NCBI GenBank assembly: GCA_030159075.1
Contig: BROG01000135.1
Span: 1,216,001 to 1,280,000 of the forward strand
From: Atrina japonica
Taxonomy: Eukaryota > Mollusca > Bivalvia > Pterioida > Pinnidae
Length of the DNA: 64,000 nt
Reading direction: 5' to 3'
The translations under genes and the position numbers were made by a program. Positions 21,154 through 35,684 of this stretch are shown one piece after another. The notes beneath the pieces were generated by a model that saw only the letters and a list, made by a program, of their open reading frames with translations, was not told the DNA's origin and searched no databases. Positions within the stretch are counted from its first letter, which is position 1. The number at the start of each line of letters is the position of its first letter.

Positions 21154-22600
21154 GTAAGGGAATCTATTTGTTATTTATATTATGTTTCTGTTCAAATCAT
21201 AAGCTGAATATCGGGAGCGTTATAAAGTAAGTATAGATAGGTTGTATGCGTACAAAACAATATTAGGTGTCTGATTATTTCGAATTTGAAATAATTAAAT
21301 TAAAAATTATATTTATACTGGACATCAATGAATCGAATTTAAACATGTTCCGAAACGGAATGGCAAATTATGTTGTTTTCTCTACTTACAACAATTACTA
21401 ATTCAATATTTTAGGTCGAAGTTCTCGATTTATCAAGTATATTTTGAAGACTTTTTTCTGTAAAACATTGAAACCCGATTCTAATAAATTTAATTCAAAA
21501 TTTACCTTCAGGCGTTTTTTTCAAACTTTTCCTGCAAGTCAAATTTGCAAATGTCAAAATGTTAGCCCGTGCTGCTTTTAATAAACATTTTGTATTAAGT
21601 TAACTTTTAGCAATAATAACAAAATGGCATGGACTTATAAGTCTTAAATGATTTTCATTTAGTGGTATGTAATCAGTATGTCCTATGCAATTCCGTACCG
21701 CGCGGTTCTTGATCACAATTCATGAGTCAAAATCCCGATGTCTCGAATTTCTCTAGATTATTCCTTGAATTTTGACTCAGTGAGGTTTTACATATTTTAA
21801 TATTTGATACAAAACATTTATTCTATGAATCGTTTAGCATGTCCGGTAATAAACACTCTTATGAAGCGAAGTGCCAAAAATTTCCCATTTCAGTGCGGCT
21901 TCTTATATCTATCTATCACTAAAACCACTAAAACCAACAAAACCATATGTCTTAGGGTGTCGAATCTAAGCAAATAGATCTTTTAATCCTGATGAAGGAA
22001 CAGGTCGTCCCAAAAATTTAGTGCTTTATATATATATAATTTATACTAATACTAAAATATAAAATTTATTTGAAAGACTACTTTTTGGTATCAATGAAAT
22101 ACAACGTATTCAAAATTGCATCAATGAACATTTATTTAATTTCTGTTTTGTTTTTTTATTTGATTGCGATCTTACAAAGTACAATAATTATATGAAGATA
22201 TTGTGTGTATATATTGTATGGATATATTGTAATATATATTGTATGGATATATTGCACTATATATTGTATGGATATATTGTATTATAAATTGTATATCAAT
22301 TATTTATCGACAAATTTAGCTATTAGATTTTATCATTGACATTTTATTGATCTACAAGAATCATTTACCAGGAAGATAAAATGCGATAAGACTAACATTA
22401 TGTTCTAGACAATTATATTGAGAAAAGTTTCCCAGACACATTATAAAACCATCATTACGATCTGTTCTGTTATTGTAAAAGGAACATTTTTAAGTGCCAC
22501 TGAACGTTAGAATGTACGACCATTCCCATACAATAAGCTCTAGAGAGTTATAAATCTATAATGAAGTATCTGTCTATGATATCTTGTAATAATGATAGCA
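21154..22600. other. Start of a long intron, no feature
   Basis: If the gene model holds, this is the beginning of a 22-kb first intron. A short imperfect repeat TATATTGTATGGA occurs three times at about 22207-22280. Nothing else is recognised. Confidence 0.4.
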
Positions 22601-22959
22601 TATACATATATGTAACGTAAATAAAGATCTGTATAACGTATAAATAGATTTGTATAATGTATATATAGGTCTGTGTAACGTACATATATAACGTACATAT
22701 AAATCTGTTTAACGTATCTATAGATCTGTATAATGTGTATACAGATCTGTATAACGTACATATAGATCTGTATAACGTAAATAAAGATATGTATAACGTA
22801 TATATATAGATTTGTATAAGGTATATATAGATCTGTGGAACGTATATATAATTCTGTGTAACGTAAATTTATAACGTACATATAGATCTGTATAACGTGT
22901 ATATAGATTTGTATAACGTGCATATAGATCTGTATAACGTAAATATAGATATGTATAAC

Positions 22960-23054
<95 letters not shown>

Positions 23055-23265
23055 TATATATATATATATATAGTGAGAGAGAGAGAGAGTGAGAGAGAGA
23101 GAGAGAGATCTGTGTAACGTACATATATAACGTACAAATAGATAAAAACCTCAGATACCAAAGTGTAAATCAATAGAATGTCCAGGACATTATAACGTAA
23201 ATATAGATCTGTATAACGCACATTCAGATCTGTATAACTTACATATCGATCTGTATAATGTCCAG
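22600..23265. repeat. ~23-bp minisatellite interrupted by (AT)n and (GA)n
   Basis: Units with core GATCTGTATAACGTA and a variable AT spacer fill 22610-22965 and return at 23108-23265. Between them lie (TA)n at about 22961-23072 and (GA)n at 23073-23108. The long Ile-Tyr and Arg-Tyr-Thr-Asp-Leu minus-strand open frames are repeat artefacts. A PLE tip is inserted in the right part. Confidence 0.92.
23145..23190 (-). mobile_element. PLE terminus tip inside minisatellite
   Basis: ACCTCAGATACCAAAGTGTA followed by AAATCAATAGAATGTCCAGGACAT is the extreme 3' end of the PLE family on the minus strand, about 45 bp long. It sits within the 23-bp array just after the (GA)n tract, an extreme 5' truncation at a microsatellite. 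Confidence 0.8.
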
Positions 23266-23975
23266 GTATTTGATAGTTGCCAGGTATTTTTCCGTTCCTC
23301 ACATATGCTAAGGATTTTTTATTTACCTGTCCAGATATTTTATTTCTGCCGGGTGTAATGCTATATTTCATCCAAATCTTTGGTATTCTTCCATTATTTC
23401 AGTTGATTTACGTCATTAAGTTTATTTTTCAGATTTCGCCTGTCATATTTTGTTACCATTAACACACTCTATTTCTATTTATTCTTCATGCCTCTTATTT
23501 GCTTATATAATGTGGTCATTTATTCGTGTGTATGTGTATGTGTATGAGGCACTACCAAAACTCAACACACATTGGACATACATGTACACATACCGAAAAA
23601 TACAGAGGTGGGATCAAGTACAAAGAACATCACCTGCCATCCACCCACACCCTGATTGTACACCCTGTAAATCGAATCTAAGCTAAATAAGAAATATCTT
23701 CCGGTCACAATTCGTATGGACAATGTAACTAAATTTATGAGACAGTGAAACATTTGTTGTATCAAGTTTTTCTATTGTTCTTTAAGTTGCTGTATTTGTT
23801 ATGCTCATTTTGGCTTCTTCCCAAAATCTATGTTGTATTGATATTCTTTTTCAGCCAACTTATATCTTTGAACTTTTTCCGTCTCGGTATATGTATCTGC
23901 TGTCTGGTCTAGATAAATAATTCACAAATTAAGCAGGGTTGGAATTCTGACCACTGGTTATAATTTAAATTTCCT
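23191..23975. other. Intronic DNA, nothing firmly recognised
   Basis: A weak PLE-like phrase AGAGGTGGGATCAAGTAC occurs near 23604, not enough to call a copy. No gene seen. Confidence 0.4.
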
Positions 23976-23977
23976 CT

Positions 23978-24220
23978 ATTCTTCGTTGGCGATTGTCGAG
24001 ACGTCTGTACCAATTGTGACGAAGATACACTCCTCACGTATTTCATTGGACTTGATTGTGGACTTACGGCTGGTGTGACCGGTCGACAGGGGATGCTTAC
24101 TCCTCCATGGCATGTGATCCCACCTCTTGGTTTCCAGAGGTCCGTGTTTGTCAATTTTTACCGCATTTGTGTCTATGTCCTGGACACTCTAAAGATTTAT
24201 ACTTTGGTATCTGAGATTTT
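23978..24220 (+). mobile_element. PLE 3' terminus
   Basis: A well-preserved last 240 bp of the PLE: CTTCGTTGGCGATTGTCGAG through GACCGGTCGACAGGGGATGC, the CCTCTTGGTTTCCAGAGG hairpin and the terminus TTTGGTATCTGAGATTTTTT. Unlike the other copies, the codon that is TGA at the end of the RT frame is CGA here (23997-23999), and the frame stays open to about 24265. Confidence 0.9.
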
Positions 24221-24435
24221 TTATGTCTATTTAGTAACTGTTAGCAACTGTCATCGAACTCTTGAATAAATATATTATTTGTTGTTGTTCTGGATGAAGT
24301 ATTTCACCTGGGGTCCCGTTTGATATGTCAATTATCTGTTACATTTCAGATTTCTATGTCCACTTCTATGACCCTTTGTATGCGTAGAGTTCCCTCTGAG
24401 AGTTCTTTGGAATTTCAAATTATCATATTTCGTAT

Positions 24436-25590
24436 TACATTATCAGACTTGTTATATTACTTGTCAAGTTATCAGACCTGTTATATTACCTGTCACATTA
24501 TCAGACTTGTTATATTACCTGTTACATTATCAGACTTGTCATATTACTTTCACATTATCACACTTGTTATATAACCTGTCACATTATCACACTTGTTATA
24601 TTACCTGTCACATCATCACACCTGTTATATTACTTGTCACATTATCACACCTGTTATATTACCTGTCACATTATCAGAATTGTTATATTACTTGTCAAGT
24701 TATCAGACCTGTTATATAACTTGTCACATTATCAGACTTGCTATATTACCTGTTACATTATCAGACTTATTATATTACTTTCACATTATCACACTTGTAA
24801 TATTAACTGTCACATCATCATACCTGTTATATTACCTGTAACATTATCACACCTGTTATATTACCTGTCACATTGTCAGACTTGTTATATTACCTGTTAC
24901 ATTATCAGATTTGTTATATTACCTGTTACATTATCAGACTTGTTATATTACTTTCACATTATCACACTTGTAATATTAACTGTCACATCATCATACCTGT
25001 TATATTACCTGTCACATTATCACACCTGTTATATTACCTGTCACATTGTCAGACTTGTTATATTACCTGTTACATTATCAGATTTGTTATATTACCTGTT
25101 ACATTATCAGACTTGTTATATTTCTTTCACTTGTTACATTATCAGACTTGTTATATTACCTGTTACATTATCACACTTGTTATATTACCTGTCACATCAT
25201 CATACCTGTTATATTACCTGTCACATTATCACACCTGTTATATTACCTGTCACATTATTAGACTTGTTATATTACTTGTCAAATATCAGACTTGTTATAT
25301 TACTTGTCAGACTATTACAACTGTCATATAAACTGTCACATAATCACACCTATTAAATTAATTATCAGATTATAACACATATTATATCACCTGTTACATT
25401 ATCACACCTGTAATATTACCTGTCAGATTATTACAACTGTTATATTACCTGTCACATTATCCCACCTGTTATATTACCTGTCACATTATCACACCTGTTA
25501 TATTATCTGTCACATTATCACACCTGTGATATTACCTGTCACATTATCACACCTGTTATATTACCTGTCACATTATCACACCTGTTATAT
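24436..25590. repeat. 29-bp minisatellite, about 40 copies
   Basis: Tandem 29-bp units with core TTATATTACCTGTCACATTA and alternation of CAGACTTG and CACACCTG. Larger blocks recur within it (the text from about 24770 to 24990 is repeated near 24930-25200), showing block duplication. All + strand open frames here (Leu-Leu-Tyr-Tyr-Leu type) come from the repeat. Confidence 0.96.
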
Positions 25591-25914
25591 TTACAGTTGC
25601 AATACAGATATGCAATATTATAAGATATGTAAATAATATAATTGTTATGATGCAGAAATGTACAACATAATCAGAGATACCATTTTTTCTTTGTTCTTAG
25701 TATGATTCTTTATTCATTTAAACGTAATTCAAAATAATGACTTATGAGTAGTGTATATTGTTTCGTTATTAAAATTGTAATTCTATGCTTTCATTGAAAC
25801 GTAAATTGAATTTAATACGAAGTAAACAAAACACGTTAAGTATGTATGTATTTACCTCGCATGGAAGAGTTTTGTCTTTTAGTTAATGGGTTTTTGTCAT
25901 ACGGCACATATTAT
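25591..25914. other. Spacer, nothing recognised
   Basis: AT-rich; nothing supported. Confidence 0.4.
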
Positions 25915-26330
25915 GATGTGAAACAGTATGTGACTTTGTGCTGTAAAAAGTTGTTTAACATTGTGCTGAGAAGCATTGTGCGGTGTTTTACGGTGAAGTG
26001 GGATGGACGTTGTGCTGCAAAGCATTATTCGAGTTGTGCGGTGAAGTGGGATGTGACGTTGAGCTGTGAAGCATAACGCAAGTTGTGCGGTAATGGGATG
26101 TGACGTTGTGCTGCGAAGCGTTATGCGAGTTGTGCGGTGAAGTGGAATATGACGTTAAGCTAAGAAGAATTATGCGACGTTTTGCGGTGAGGTAGGATGT
26201 TGTGTTTTGAAGTCAATGCAATTTGTTGTGAAGCGGTATCTGACGTTGTGCTATAAAGTAGGATGTGACTTGCTGCGAAACGGGATGTCGCGTTGTGCCT
26301 TGAAGTGGAATGTGATGATTTGCTGTAAAG
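25915..26330. repeat. 49-bp degenerate minisatellite
   Basis: About eight diverged copies of a G/T-rich unit of about 49 bp containing GTTGTGCTGCGAAGC and TTGTGCGGTGAAGTGGGATG. It is GC-richer than its surroundings. The 76-codon open frame over it is the repeat. Confidence 0.85.
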
Positions 26331-27840
26331 AGGGTTTTTCTTACTAGAGTCTTAGGGTGTTACATTCTACATTGGTGGGTACAATATCAAGCACCCGTTA
26401 AATGCGAAATAGATTGGCAGTTTCTGCAGAGGAGAACTTAAACAAACGTTTTGTGTGACAGTAATTGTGACAGAAGTCTTAAAGGTATTTCACTGAATTG
26501 ACATTTAAAGATAGTCATGGCGACTACTCATTACTGGTGAAAATTCTAAGCGCAACGTTAAGTACATTAAAAACAATAAATAGTACTTATGCGTCTTGTT
26601 AATCTTATATGTAAGGGGCTTTCACGAAAGCCCTACACGTCCATACGAAGAAAAATTACTCATGAATTCAGACTTTCCCGGTTATAAAATTACGTTATCG
26701 AATCTTTAATTTTCAACATTTTACCGGAAATAGCCATGTGCACAGCAGATAAACCAAAATCAGTCTGATTCTTAAACTCGTTTATGTATTATCAAATTTC
26801 CATTCAAATTTAGAATCTTTTTGTCTGATCTGATTTATTTGAAACATAATAAGTGCATAAATGTAAAACCTCTTAAAGGATCATAACTAAGTTTAAAATA
26901 AATTGCTGCCGTTCATTTGAAATAATCACGGAATAACTAATACGGAAATGACGTCATATATGGAAGATCATAATAATGTTTAAGTCTAAAGAGCTCACGT
27001 TAACTTTGCAAATATTTACAGACGAATTAATACGTTACTGTCTCACTCTGTCATCAGCAGTACCATAGGAACGTAAATCTTTTGTGTTCTTCGAATAATT
27101 TTGATCAAAAGATAAAACATTCCAGAAACGAATTTCAGAAATCTCAAATTGCAAAAAAGTATTTCACTGTTTGAAATCTAGCCATAATCCTTTTATTCGA
27201 TTTTTAGGATCTTACTTACGTAACTGTTGTTTACTGAGTGTTTTCCTTATAGCCTTACCGGTGTAGTTCTCCAGTTGTAGAGTGTTCTACTCGCAAGCGG
27301 GGGTACTGGAACCGTATCGTGTAAAAACATCACATCTTGCAGTTAATTGTCAGATATACGCCTCATATATTTGACTCGGGAATCGACAGACAAATTTTGA
27401 TGATAAATGACTATATACTGCGAAATGTAAAAAAGCTAACTCCATAAACTGATGAACCAACATCCACTTGAAACTAATTACCTGTACGATGGTGTTAAAT
27501 GGGGTATTGACCATTTGCTTTTAATCTAATTTTAGGACAATAAATGACATGGTATCGTTGAATCTCTTTGAAGCGAAGCGCCATTAGATCTATGTCATTA
27601 AATAATGTTACTTATACCGTAACAGTTGAATTATAACTGAACATTGGTTTTTTTTGTTTAATTCTCAAGACAGTCAAATTCCTCGGTATTACAGAGCTTT
27701 TAACGGAGTTAACAAAATCAGATCTTAGGTGCCACACGACAACGTTTTCGAAGACAGTGTAGTTATTGATGTTCTACTTCCAAATAAAAGCAAACTGTAA
27801 AGTTATAAAAAGATGGTGACTTGGCTTTAGCCAGGCGGGC
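26331..27840. other. Intronic DNA with a short palindrome
   Basis: No gene is recognised in 1.5 kb. GGGCTTTC-AC-GAAAGCCC at 26616-26633 is a perfect 8-bp stem with a 2-base loop. Near 27260-27310 a phrase AGAGTGTTCTACTCGCAAGC resembles the anticodon arm of a tRNA-derived head, too weak to annotate. Confidence 0.4.
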
Positions 27841-27844
27841 ATTA

Positions 27845-27960
27845 TAAAAAATATAAGTTAGTGTCCTGTCGCCGAGCGCGCATTTCAACATATGAAAGTC
27901 ACTGGTATTTCGCCAAGCACACATTATAGGACATAAAAGTCAGTAGTCTTTCGGCCTTAA
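27845..27960. repeat. ~55-bp degenerate repeat, two to three copies
   Basis: AGTTAGTGTCCTGTCGCCGAGCG, AGTCACTGGTATTTCGCCAAGC and AGTCAGTAGTCTTTCGGCC succeed each other at similar spacing, each preceded by CATTATA or CATATGAA-like text. Confidence 0.5.
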
Positions 27961-29300
27961 AACCCTGGCATGCGTACGAACCCCTCACAATATTTGCATA
28001 AGTCAATTATAGTAACGTTGCACTTACAGTAGATATCGTAAAGCACCCATAACATAAACAAACAACATCCAATGAAAGTTATCATCAAGGATGGTGATGG
28101 ATATTTTGTTCTACATTCTAATTTCCTTTTGTTTATGCAACTACAAAATGTTAATGAGTGAAAATATCAAACCGTTTGCTAATTATGTTGTAAAAATTAC
28201 AAAGCAAAGATCATTAATGAATACATTGTACAAACAAAGCGGCAACCATACGTGATATCGATCTGTACAAACAAACACCTGTCTGAACGTACCGGAATAT
28301 CGAATCACGTTCTTCTCGGAAATCGTATAATTGGTATTATGATGCGACGTACAATATAACATAATAATTAATAATTAATTACTTTGTATATCTTGTAAAA
28401 GGGTTCTAGTGCACCGATATGAAATTGCATTTAATAATGAGGTCGTATATAAAACGAATTTCGGTGATTTTCGAAATAAATAACACGAAATATAAGTGTA
28501 AAAATAATTTGGCTTATTTGCTTTATCAGTTTGGTCCATTATTCCAGCCATCATTTTAATCTACTTGGAGCACATAAATGGTACCAAAAGGATTGCATTC
28601 AGTCTTGGCCTTTAACCTATAAACCTCTGTGAATACAGTCAGAAATAATATTCAACTTACAGGTCAAAATTTGAGGAAACCATTACCTAAAAAATATAAT
28701 ATACTCATGAAAATTATATTGACAATTTTTTCTCACCGATATCTGTCCAGCAGATTAAGTTCTGATTGGTTGATATGAGATCTATTATATTTGAGTAACC
28801 AGGCTACGTACACTTATGACCTTATCGCCGCCATTCTTGTCCATGTATCCGGGATTATTAAATCATTACCAATATGTGTATTGTCGTGTCCCATATTTTA
28901 ACATTGATAAACAAACTGATTTGCAGAGCAACACGGAAGAGATAATATTCTCCTGCACTTCGTGTTAATGTAAGAAAATTAAATCAACACATGTTTCAAA
29001 AAAAATGTTAACTAAGGACATGCCATATATGAAACATTAGACGTATACCAACATATAGCAAAGCCACTGACCAGTAACGTTATACCCCCGATATTTTAGA
29101 TCAGGACTCAGAAAACGTTAGTATATATATTGATTCTTTTGTCAAATCTTGTTTCTCTGGATTTGGTTAAACCTGTTAAACATTTCAAAATGCAAAATCG
29201 AGTTTAAAATTTTGTCCGAGTCACTTAGTACTGATTTTGGTAGTTGACAATCGGACCTTCCGACGAATACTCTAATTTCCTACTACGTATTGACAACCCT
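27961..29300. other. Intronic DNA, nothing recognised
   Basis: About 1.3 kb with no supported gene or repeat. Confidence 0.45.
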
Positions 29301-30455
<1,155 letters not shown>

Positions 30456-30625
30456 TTTATTTTTGTTTAACGCCACTTCCAACGATATTTCAGTTATATC
30501 GTGGCGATTTTAAGTACATTTATTAGAAGAATGCTTAATTGTTTCAGAGAAACACCGAAATAAGGAATGGGAAACCCCGGGTTCTATTTTCGGTATACGA
30601 ATAGTCCCGGGACCTCCGAGTCTAA
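30456..30625 (-). mobile_element. Short interspersed repeat, third family
   Basis: TTTGTTTAACGCCACTTCCAAC at 30464, then a TATTTCAGTTATATCGTGGCG stem-like segment and CCCGGGACCTCCGAGTC near 30613, has the look of the 3' tail and body of a SINE on the minus strand. It is related in style, not in sequence, to the two families listed below. No target duplication was identified. Confidence 0.4.
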
Positions 30626-31029
30626 CAGGAAGTGTGACTTTGAATAGTGCTTGATATTAAAAGACTACTTTACGAATTTTCACTTCAATGACGTCTATAG
30701 CACAGGTCAAAAGGTCAAAATACTGACGACGATTGTTTTTGTCAATAATATTTCATAAGGTTAGCTCAAATACAAAAAGATACAGATTTCCACACGAGAA
30801 AGTGGCATCATACAAGGCCAAATAATAAATATAATAATATCTTTCCAAATCCGTTCATACACTCGTGAAATGAAATACCCCATTTAGTATATGTTCTATA
30901 TTTTGTGTAATTGCCCTTTTCCTGTCTAGTGATACGTTTTCGATCGCATCTATATCGCTATATCGCTGAAACGTTTCAATAACGCAGAGAACGATAATAC
31001 ATCATCAGAATATATTATTTCTCACATAT

Positions 31030-31206
31030 TTTATTTGAATTTGACTGGACTCACTTCAGCGGGTTTGACTGGTCAACAGGTGATGCTTACTCCTCCATGT
31101 CACATGATCCCACATCTGGAATTCCAGAGGTCCGTGTTTGTCAAGTGTCCACTAGCTTTGTATATTATATCCTGGAAATCGTGCAGATTAATACTTTGGT
31201 ATCGTT
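31030..31206 (+). mobile_element. PLE 3' terminus, diverged
   Basis: TTTGACTGGTCAACAGGTGATGC, TCCATGTCACATGATCCCAC, CCAGAGGTCCGTGTTTGTCA and TTAATACTTTGGTATC mark a diverged last 170 bp of the PLE. The PLE-derived reading frame is partly open (31035-31343) but changes residues freely. Confidence 0.82.
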
Positions 31207-31721
31207 ACTGTCTATCAAACTTGGTATCATGCGTAAATATTTCTTACTTAGCTTCGCGACGGAATTTTTTCTGCAGCGCATACAAAGAAAATAATCAAAT
31301 GAAAAAACGAAACATTGATATCTTTTGTAAAAATAACAAATAAATATGTAAATAAATAACAATATCTTACAGACTTTGATTTAAACATTTAAGGCTTGAT
31401 ATTCTATTCGTTGAGTTACAAAGGCGAGCGTAGGTGTCAAGTATGATGTACATACAAATCAGCTAGATTGTCTAACGAATCCATACTCGTTCCTGATGGC
31501 ATTGAATTGCATCGAAATTTCACTATTGAGCTGAGTGATATAGAGAAAAACAGTATTGATCCCTCAACTTTATATAAGAGTGTACATAAAACTGTCTACC
31601 TAGGCAAAGAGACTGGTGTCATTGGCGCTGATACTGAAGCAAGAGTAGAAAGACAGTGTCATCATGCTTAAATAGAAGACGTTTTGTTTATAACTGTTTG
31701 CCATCATTGTCGATGTCTATG

Positions 31722-32008
31722 GAGCCGGACTGGCTCAGTCGGTAGCGCGCTCGACTCTGGATCGTGAGGTCGTGAGTTCGAGTCCCGCCGGCGGAAGGTT
31801 GGTTTCCTGTCTTTTGGATGAGACAGTAAAAACATGAGGACCCGTGTCACACAGTAGGTGTCAGCACGTTAAAGAACCCTCACTGCTCAATGCCCGTAAG
31901 TGCCGAGCATTGGCCAAAATTTGTAGCCCTTCACCGGCATTTGGTGACGTCTCCATATGAGTGAAATATTCTTGAGTGGGACGTTAAATCACAATAAACA
32001 ATAAACAA
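31722..32008 (+). mobile_element. tRNA-derived SINE, complete, with 12-bp target duplication
   Basis: The head begins GGAGCCGGACTGGCTCAGTCG with an A box (TGGCTCAGTCGG) and a B box (GAGTTCGAGTCCC), the internal pol III promoter of tRNA-like sequence. The body contains GACCCGTGTCACACAGTAGG and TTGGTGACGTCTCCATATGA; the tail is ACGTTAAATCACAATAAACA. Perfect 12-bp copies of TCGATGTCTATG flank it (31710-31721 and 32009-32020). This is the best preserved of five copies here. SINEs of this style are widespread in molluscs; I do not assign a published name. Confidence 0.93.
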
Positions 32009-32020
32009 TCGATGTCTATG

Positions 32021-35000
32021 TACTCTTGATATTCATACATTCTGCCAGGCTTGTTATCATTTATTACTGTTCGGTATCATAATCGACAGGTTCTATGAAC
32101 TCTTAAAAATTGCACATTCTCTCACGACTGGATTATGACTGTCCACTCGCAACGTGTTTGTCAACGTTCATGTCAGTGTGATAACTGACCATTTTACTAT
32201 CACGTGGTTTTATAACTGTCACGTTGTATACGACCTTCCGTTGATATCGCAGTAGGAAATGTGACCGCCATCTTCAAATGTTTAAATATAGATAATGTTC
32301 ATAAACATTCATATTATATATCAAATCAATTTTCATTTGATACTATCTTTTTAAAACCGATACGACTATAGGTATTTCGAGTATGATATATTTGATTAAA
32401 GACTCAAACTTATATCTCTAGTTTGAATTTTGAAAAATGTCACAGTGATATTTTAAAATCGTTTCAGCTAACAATCTAAAAATATCATAATATCTTGAAG
32501 TAAAAAGTGGATGTTATCGCACTTTGATGAAAACGGTTTGTCCGTCAGACACCCCACCTGTATCTAATTAATATAAAGTCTTCACTTTCAATTTTATATC
32601 AATGAGTGGGATGTATATTGATATTTAAAAGTCGTTGTATATATGACTTGCAATAAAAAAAATTTCTAAACGTACATTAATAAAATAAATATGTCTGTCA
32701 TTATATACTATAACCCTGATAAAAGCGAAACATTATTCCCTAAAGATAACGGGAAAACTGGTGGACTATAAAACGACTTTAGAATTTTCTCAACTGAGGT
32801 AAGGTTGTCAAGGAGCAGTGTAAATCTCGTCCATATGTCCCAATTTATGTCCCGATTAACTCAACTTCGATATTTGAATATTATTCTTACCACAATCTAT
32901 GATTAATTATTTAATAACCAACGTCTTAAGGTATAAAGGTATATAAGGTATAAAACTCGTTAAAAATCTGGTACGCATAGCATTTTGTGGCATAAAAAAG
33001 GAAATAGATATATACCTTTTTAAAAACATTAAAAACGTCTTGAAAAATGCCTATACATGACCGAAGTCAGTAATTTATACATATAATATGTATAATGTAT
33101 ATAATAAACGATATTCAAGATACAAGTAAATTAGTATAAGTACATTGGATAAGATAAATGACTCGGGACATACAGTGGGGAACATTTACCGGACTAAATT
33201 TACACCTTCCCTATTGTTATTGTAATCAAACGTCGTATCGCCAAAATAAGCTAACAGAGAAATAAATTTGGTCTCGTAAACCTATTTCGCTCAAATAACA
33301 CGTTGTTTTCGAAAATCAACGGATTAAACATGTCCCGAAACACTCTCGGGTGACAATGACATACGCGTTTATTTATCCCGAGGCGGACATAGGCGGCGGC
33401 CATTTTTGCTGTTAAGATCTACTTAAGTCAGTTGCATGCCGTACTCATGTATTTTATCACTTGGGAAAGAAATTTGTCTAAGAATTTCATTATGGTCCAC
33501 AACTTTACCCAAGTTGAGAAAATTCTCAACATTTTAGTAAAATCTTGAAGAAGAGTAAAAACAAATTCTCTGAGAATAGTTCTATAGTCTTGGGCCAATG
33601 TCATTACCTACCATGTCAATTTTAAATACATTAAGAGTCAAAGGTCACCGTCATATATTTCCAATAATTTTAACCTACATCCTCCTTTTCAGTATTTCCA
33701 GTTATGCCACATACAGGTGACCTTTGTCCTTTGAACCTATGCATTGAAAGTTTTAGAAAATATTGTTCTTGCAGACACAACAACATTCTAATGTCATTAC
33801 AGAAATTGAGTTTTCTAAGGAAATAACGATTTCTTGTCATCCCAAATAAACATGTTTTGATCAACTTCATGTACTTAGAAAAAACATATAATACTCTTTC
33901 TATCAGACTAAACACTTGTAAATACAAATAATTAAACCCTTTTTTAAATAAAAAAGGTATTTTTCATCTTTTTTAAAATATTTCAATCGATCCCACATTA
34001 TTATAATTTTGAGTTCTCAGGACTTTATCAAGTTACCATATCAAATGATGTTTCAGAAACATCCTCCATTGAATTCCTATACCGAAGTTCTTAAAAGTTC
34101 TATACAATTTTCAACAAAATCTGAAAGAGTTTAAATTATGACAGCGGAAGACATTTATTTTGTTATCATGGCAACACACGCTTCCGCAACAAATATGTCG
34201 ACAAAAAGTAATTTGAGATTTGAAAATGACATTAAATTTTCTAATGTAATTATCACTGTGTTGTCAGTGCGATAAATACCGCAATTTTCTTATTCGTTTT
34301 TCTCTTAATTTTGTTTTAAAATGTAATTAGGGTCGTCCATGCACATATTACGTTGAATTTAAGAAACAAATCTTCAACGCATATGGAATACCATTTCAAC
34401 ATCCTAAACAGTTTTAAAAATAATGTCACCTTCCTTGAAATGTCACAAGCATTTCTCAGGGAATTTGAAAATGCAGCAAATTTAGGGAAATTAACTTTTG
34501 ATCCGAATTTTAAAACCAAGTTGCTGTGTATAATAATAACATTGAGTTATCCGAAAAGAAAAACATGAAATAGGTATTTTGGATAAAAAAAAAGAAGGAG
34601 GCTTGGTAAATAGGGTGGACATTTTCTGTGAAATCACGATATAAAGAGGGAAATTATAGTGAAATATCAAGGAGTTCCTTTACCTGGTTAATGGTAATCT
34701 GACTTGCTGTGCATTCAAATCAATAAACCTTAATACCCTATATGGCATCGCACGGTTTTTAGTTTGAAACCTAGAACAGAATGCGTGGGAGAAAGAATGA
34801 TATTGATTCAGAAGACGTTCTCGCTGTTCCGGGATGTCGGAATTAATTCTATTTTTTATTCCGAATTATGATTGATGAAGTGGACGAACGGATCTAATCC
34901 GGTATATAGTAAATTATTGGTCACGTTTTTGTTTTATGCAGTAGCATCATCTGCAATAACTAATTCAACATCCGGAGGGACGCGCCAGCGAGTCTCGAAT

Positions 35001-35684
35001 GCGTAATTGGAACTTTTGGATAATTTGTTATGCTTCACATTTCAATTACGTAAATTTTGTACGCTAGACAATGGATAAAATTATGTTATTGAAATGCTTC
35101 ACGCGAATGTGACAAAATTTACATTAAAAACGAAAGAGATTTCAATAAGATATAGTCAGGAAGGCATTGAAGTGCAAACTATATAAACTGTCCAATTTAC
35201 CAGTCGGTGATGAAACACCATATAAGGAATAAGCCATCTGTATTTAACACACAACACTTTATATACCTTATATCTTACAAAATTATGATAAAACTCTGTG
35301 TACATTCAGTACGTATAGATCTGTTGGCCTTCCTCACATCGTCGTCAAACCACGGTCCGGAATCGATATGCACTTTTTTACTCGTGGCCTCATGCCGAAA
35401 TCTCTCGTACATATTTTATTATTCATGAAGCCCCAGCCAATGTTAGTAAACGGTGCTCACATTCTTCAACCAATCAGATGGAGGCTTTTAAACAATTTCA
35501 GAATTGTATTGGATCAACAGAATGTGTGATAACGTCCGTTGCCGATCACAACTACTGTGATTGGATAAATATGACAACACCTACTCCTTTTGAATATTTA
35601 TTAGGTACGAGATATTTCGGTCACATGAGACACTGCAAAGTATATATATATATAGATCATTGCTTGTTGGCATTACATATAAAA
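32021..35684. other. Long intronic stretch, nothing recognised
   Basis: About 3.7 kb without a supported gene, SINE, PLE or tandem repeat. One X-box-like GTTATCATGGCAAC occurs at 34162-34175. Open frames at 34316-34568 occur on both strands over the same bases and lack a domain. Confidence 0.45.

Noticed and set aside
22540..23371. Minus-strand frames of about 200 codons rich in Ile, Tyr and Leu
   Set aside because: Composed of the ~23-bp array plus (AT)n and (GA)n tracts.
23550..23690. PLE fragment near AGAGGTGGGATCAAGTAC
   Set aside because: Only one short phrase matches; the flanks do not continue in register with the family.
24320..25356. + strand frames up to 240 codons in the 29-bp array
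   Set aside because: Repeat-derived; the same array is open in several frames.
27440..27480. Hammerhead ribozyme core candidate (CTGATGA ... GAAA)
   Set aside because: The intervening bases do not form stem II and no matching stems I/III were found; other CTGATGA occurrences (14192, 21990, 56215) fail likewise.
31722..31800. Stand-alone tRNA gene
   Set aside because: The tRNA-like part is the head of a SINE: it is followed by the SINE body and tail and the whole unit has a target duplication.
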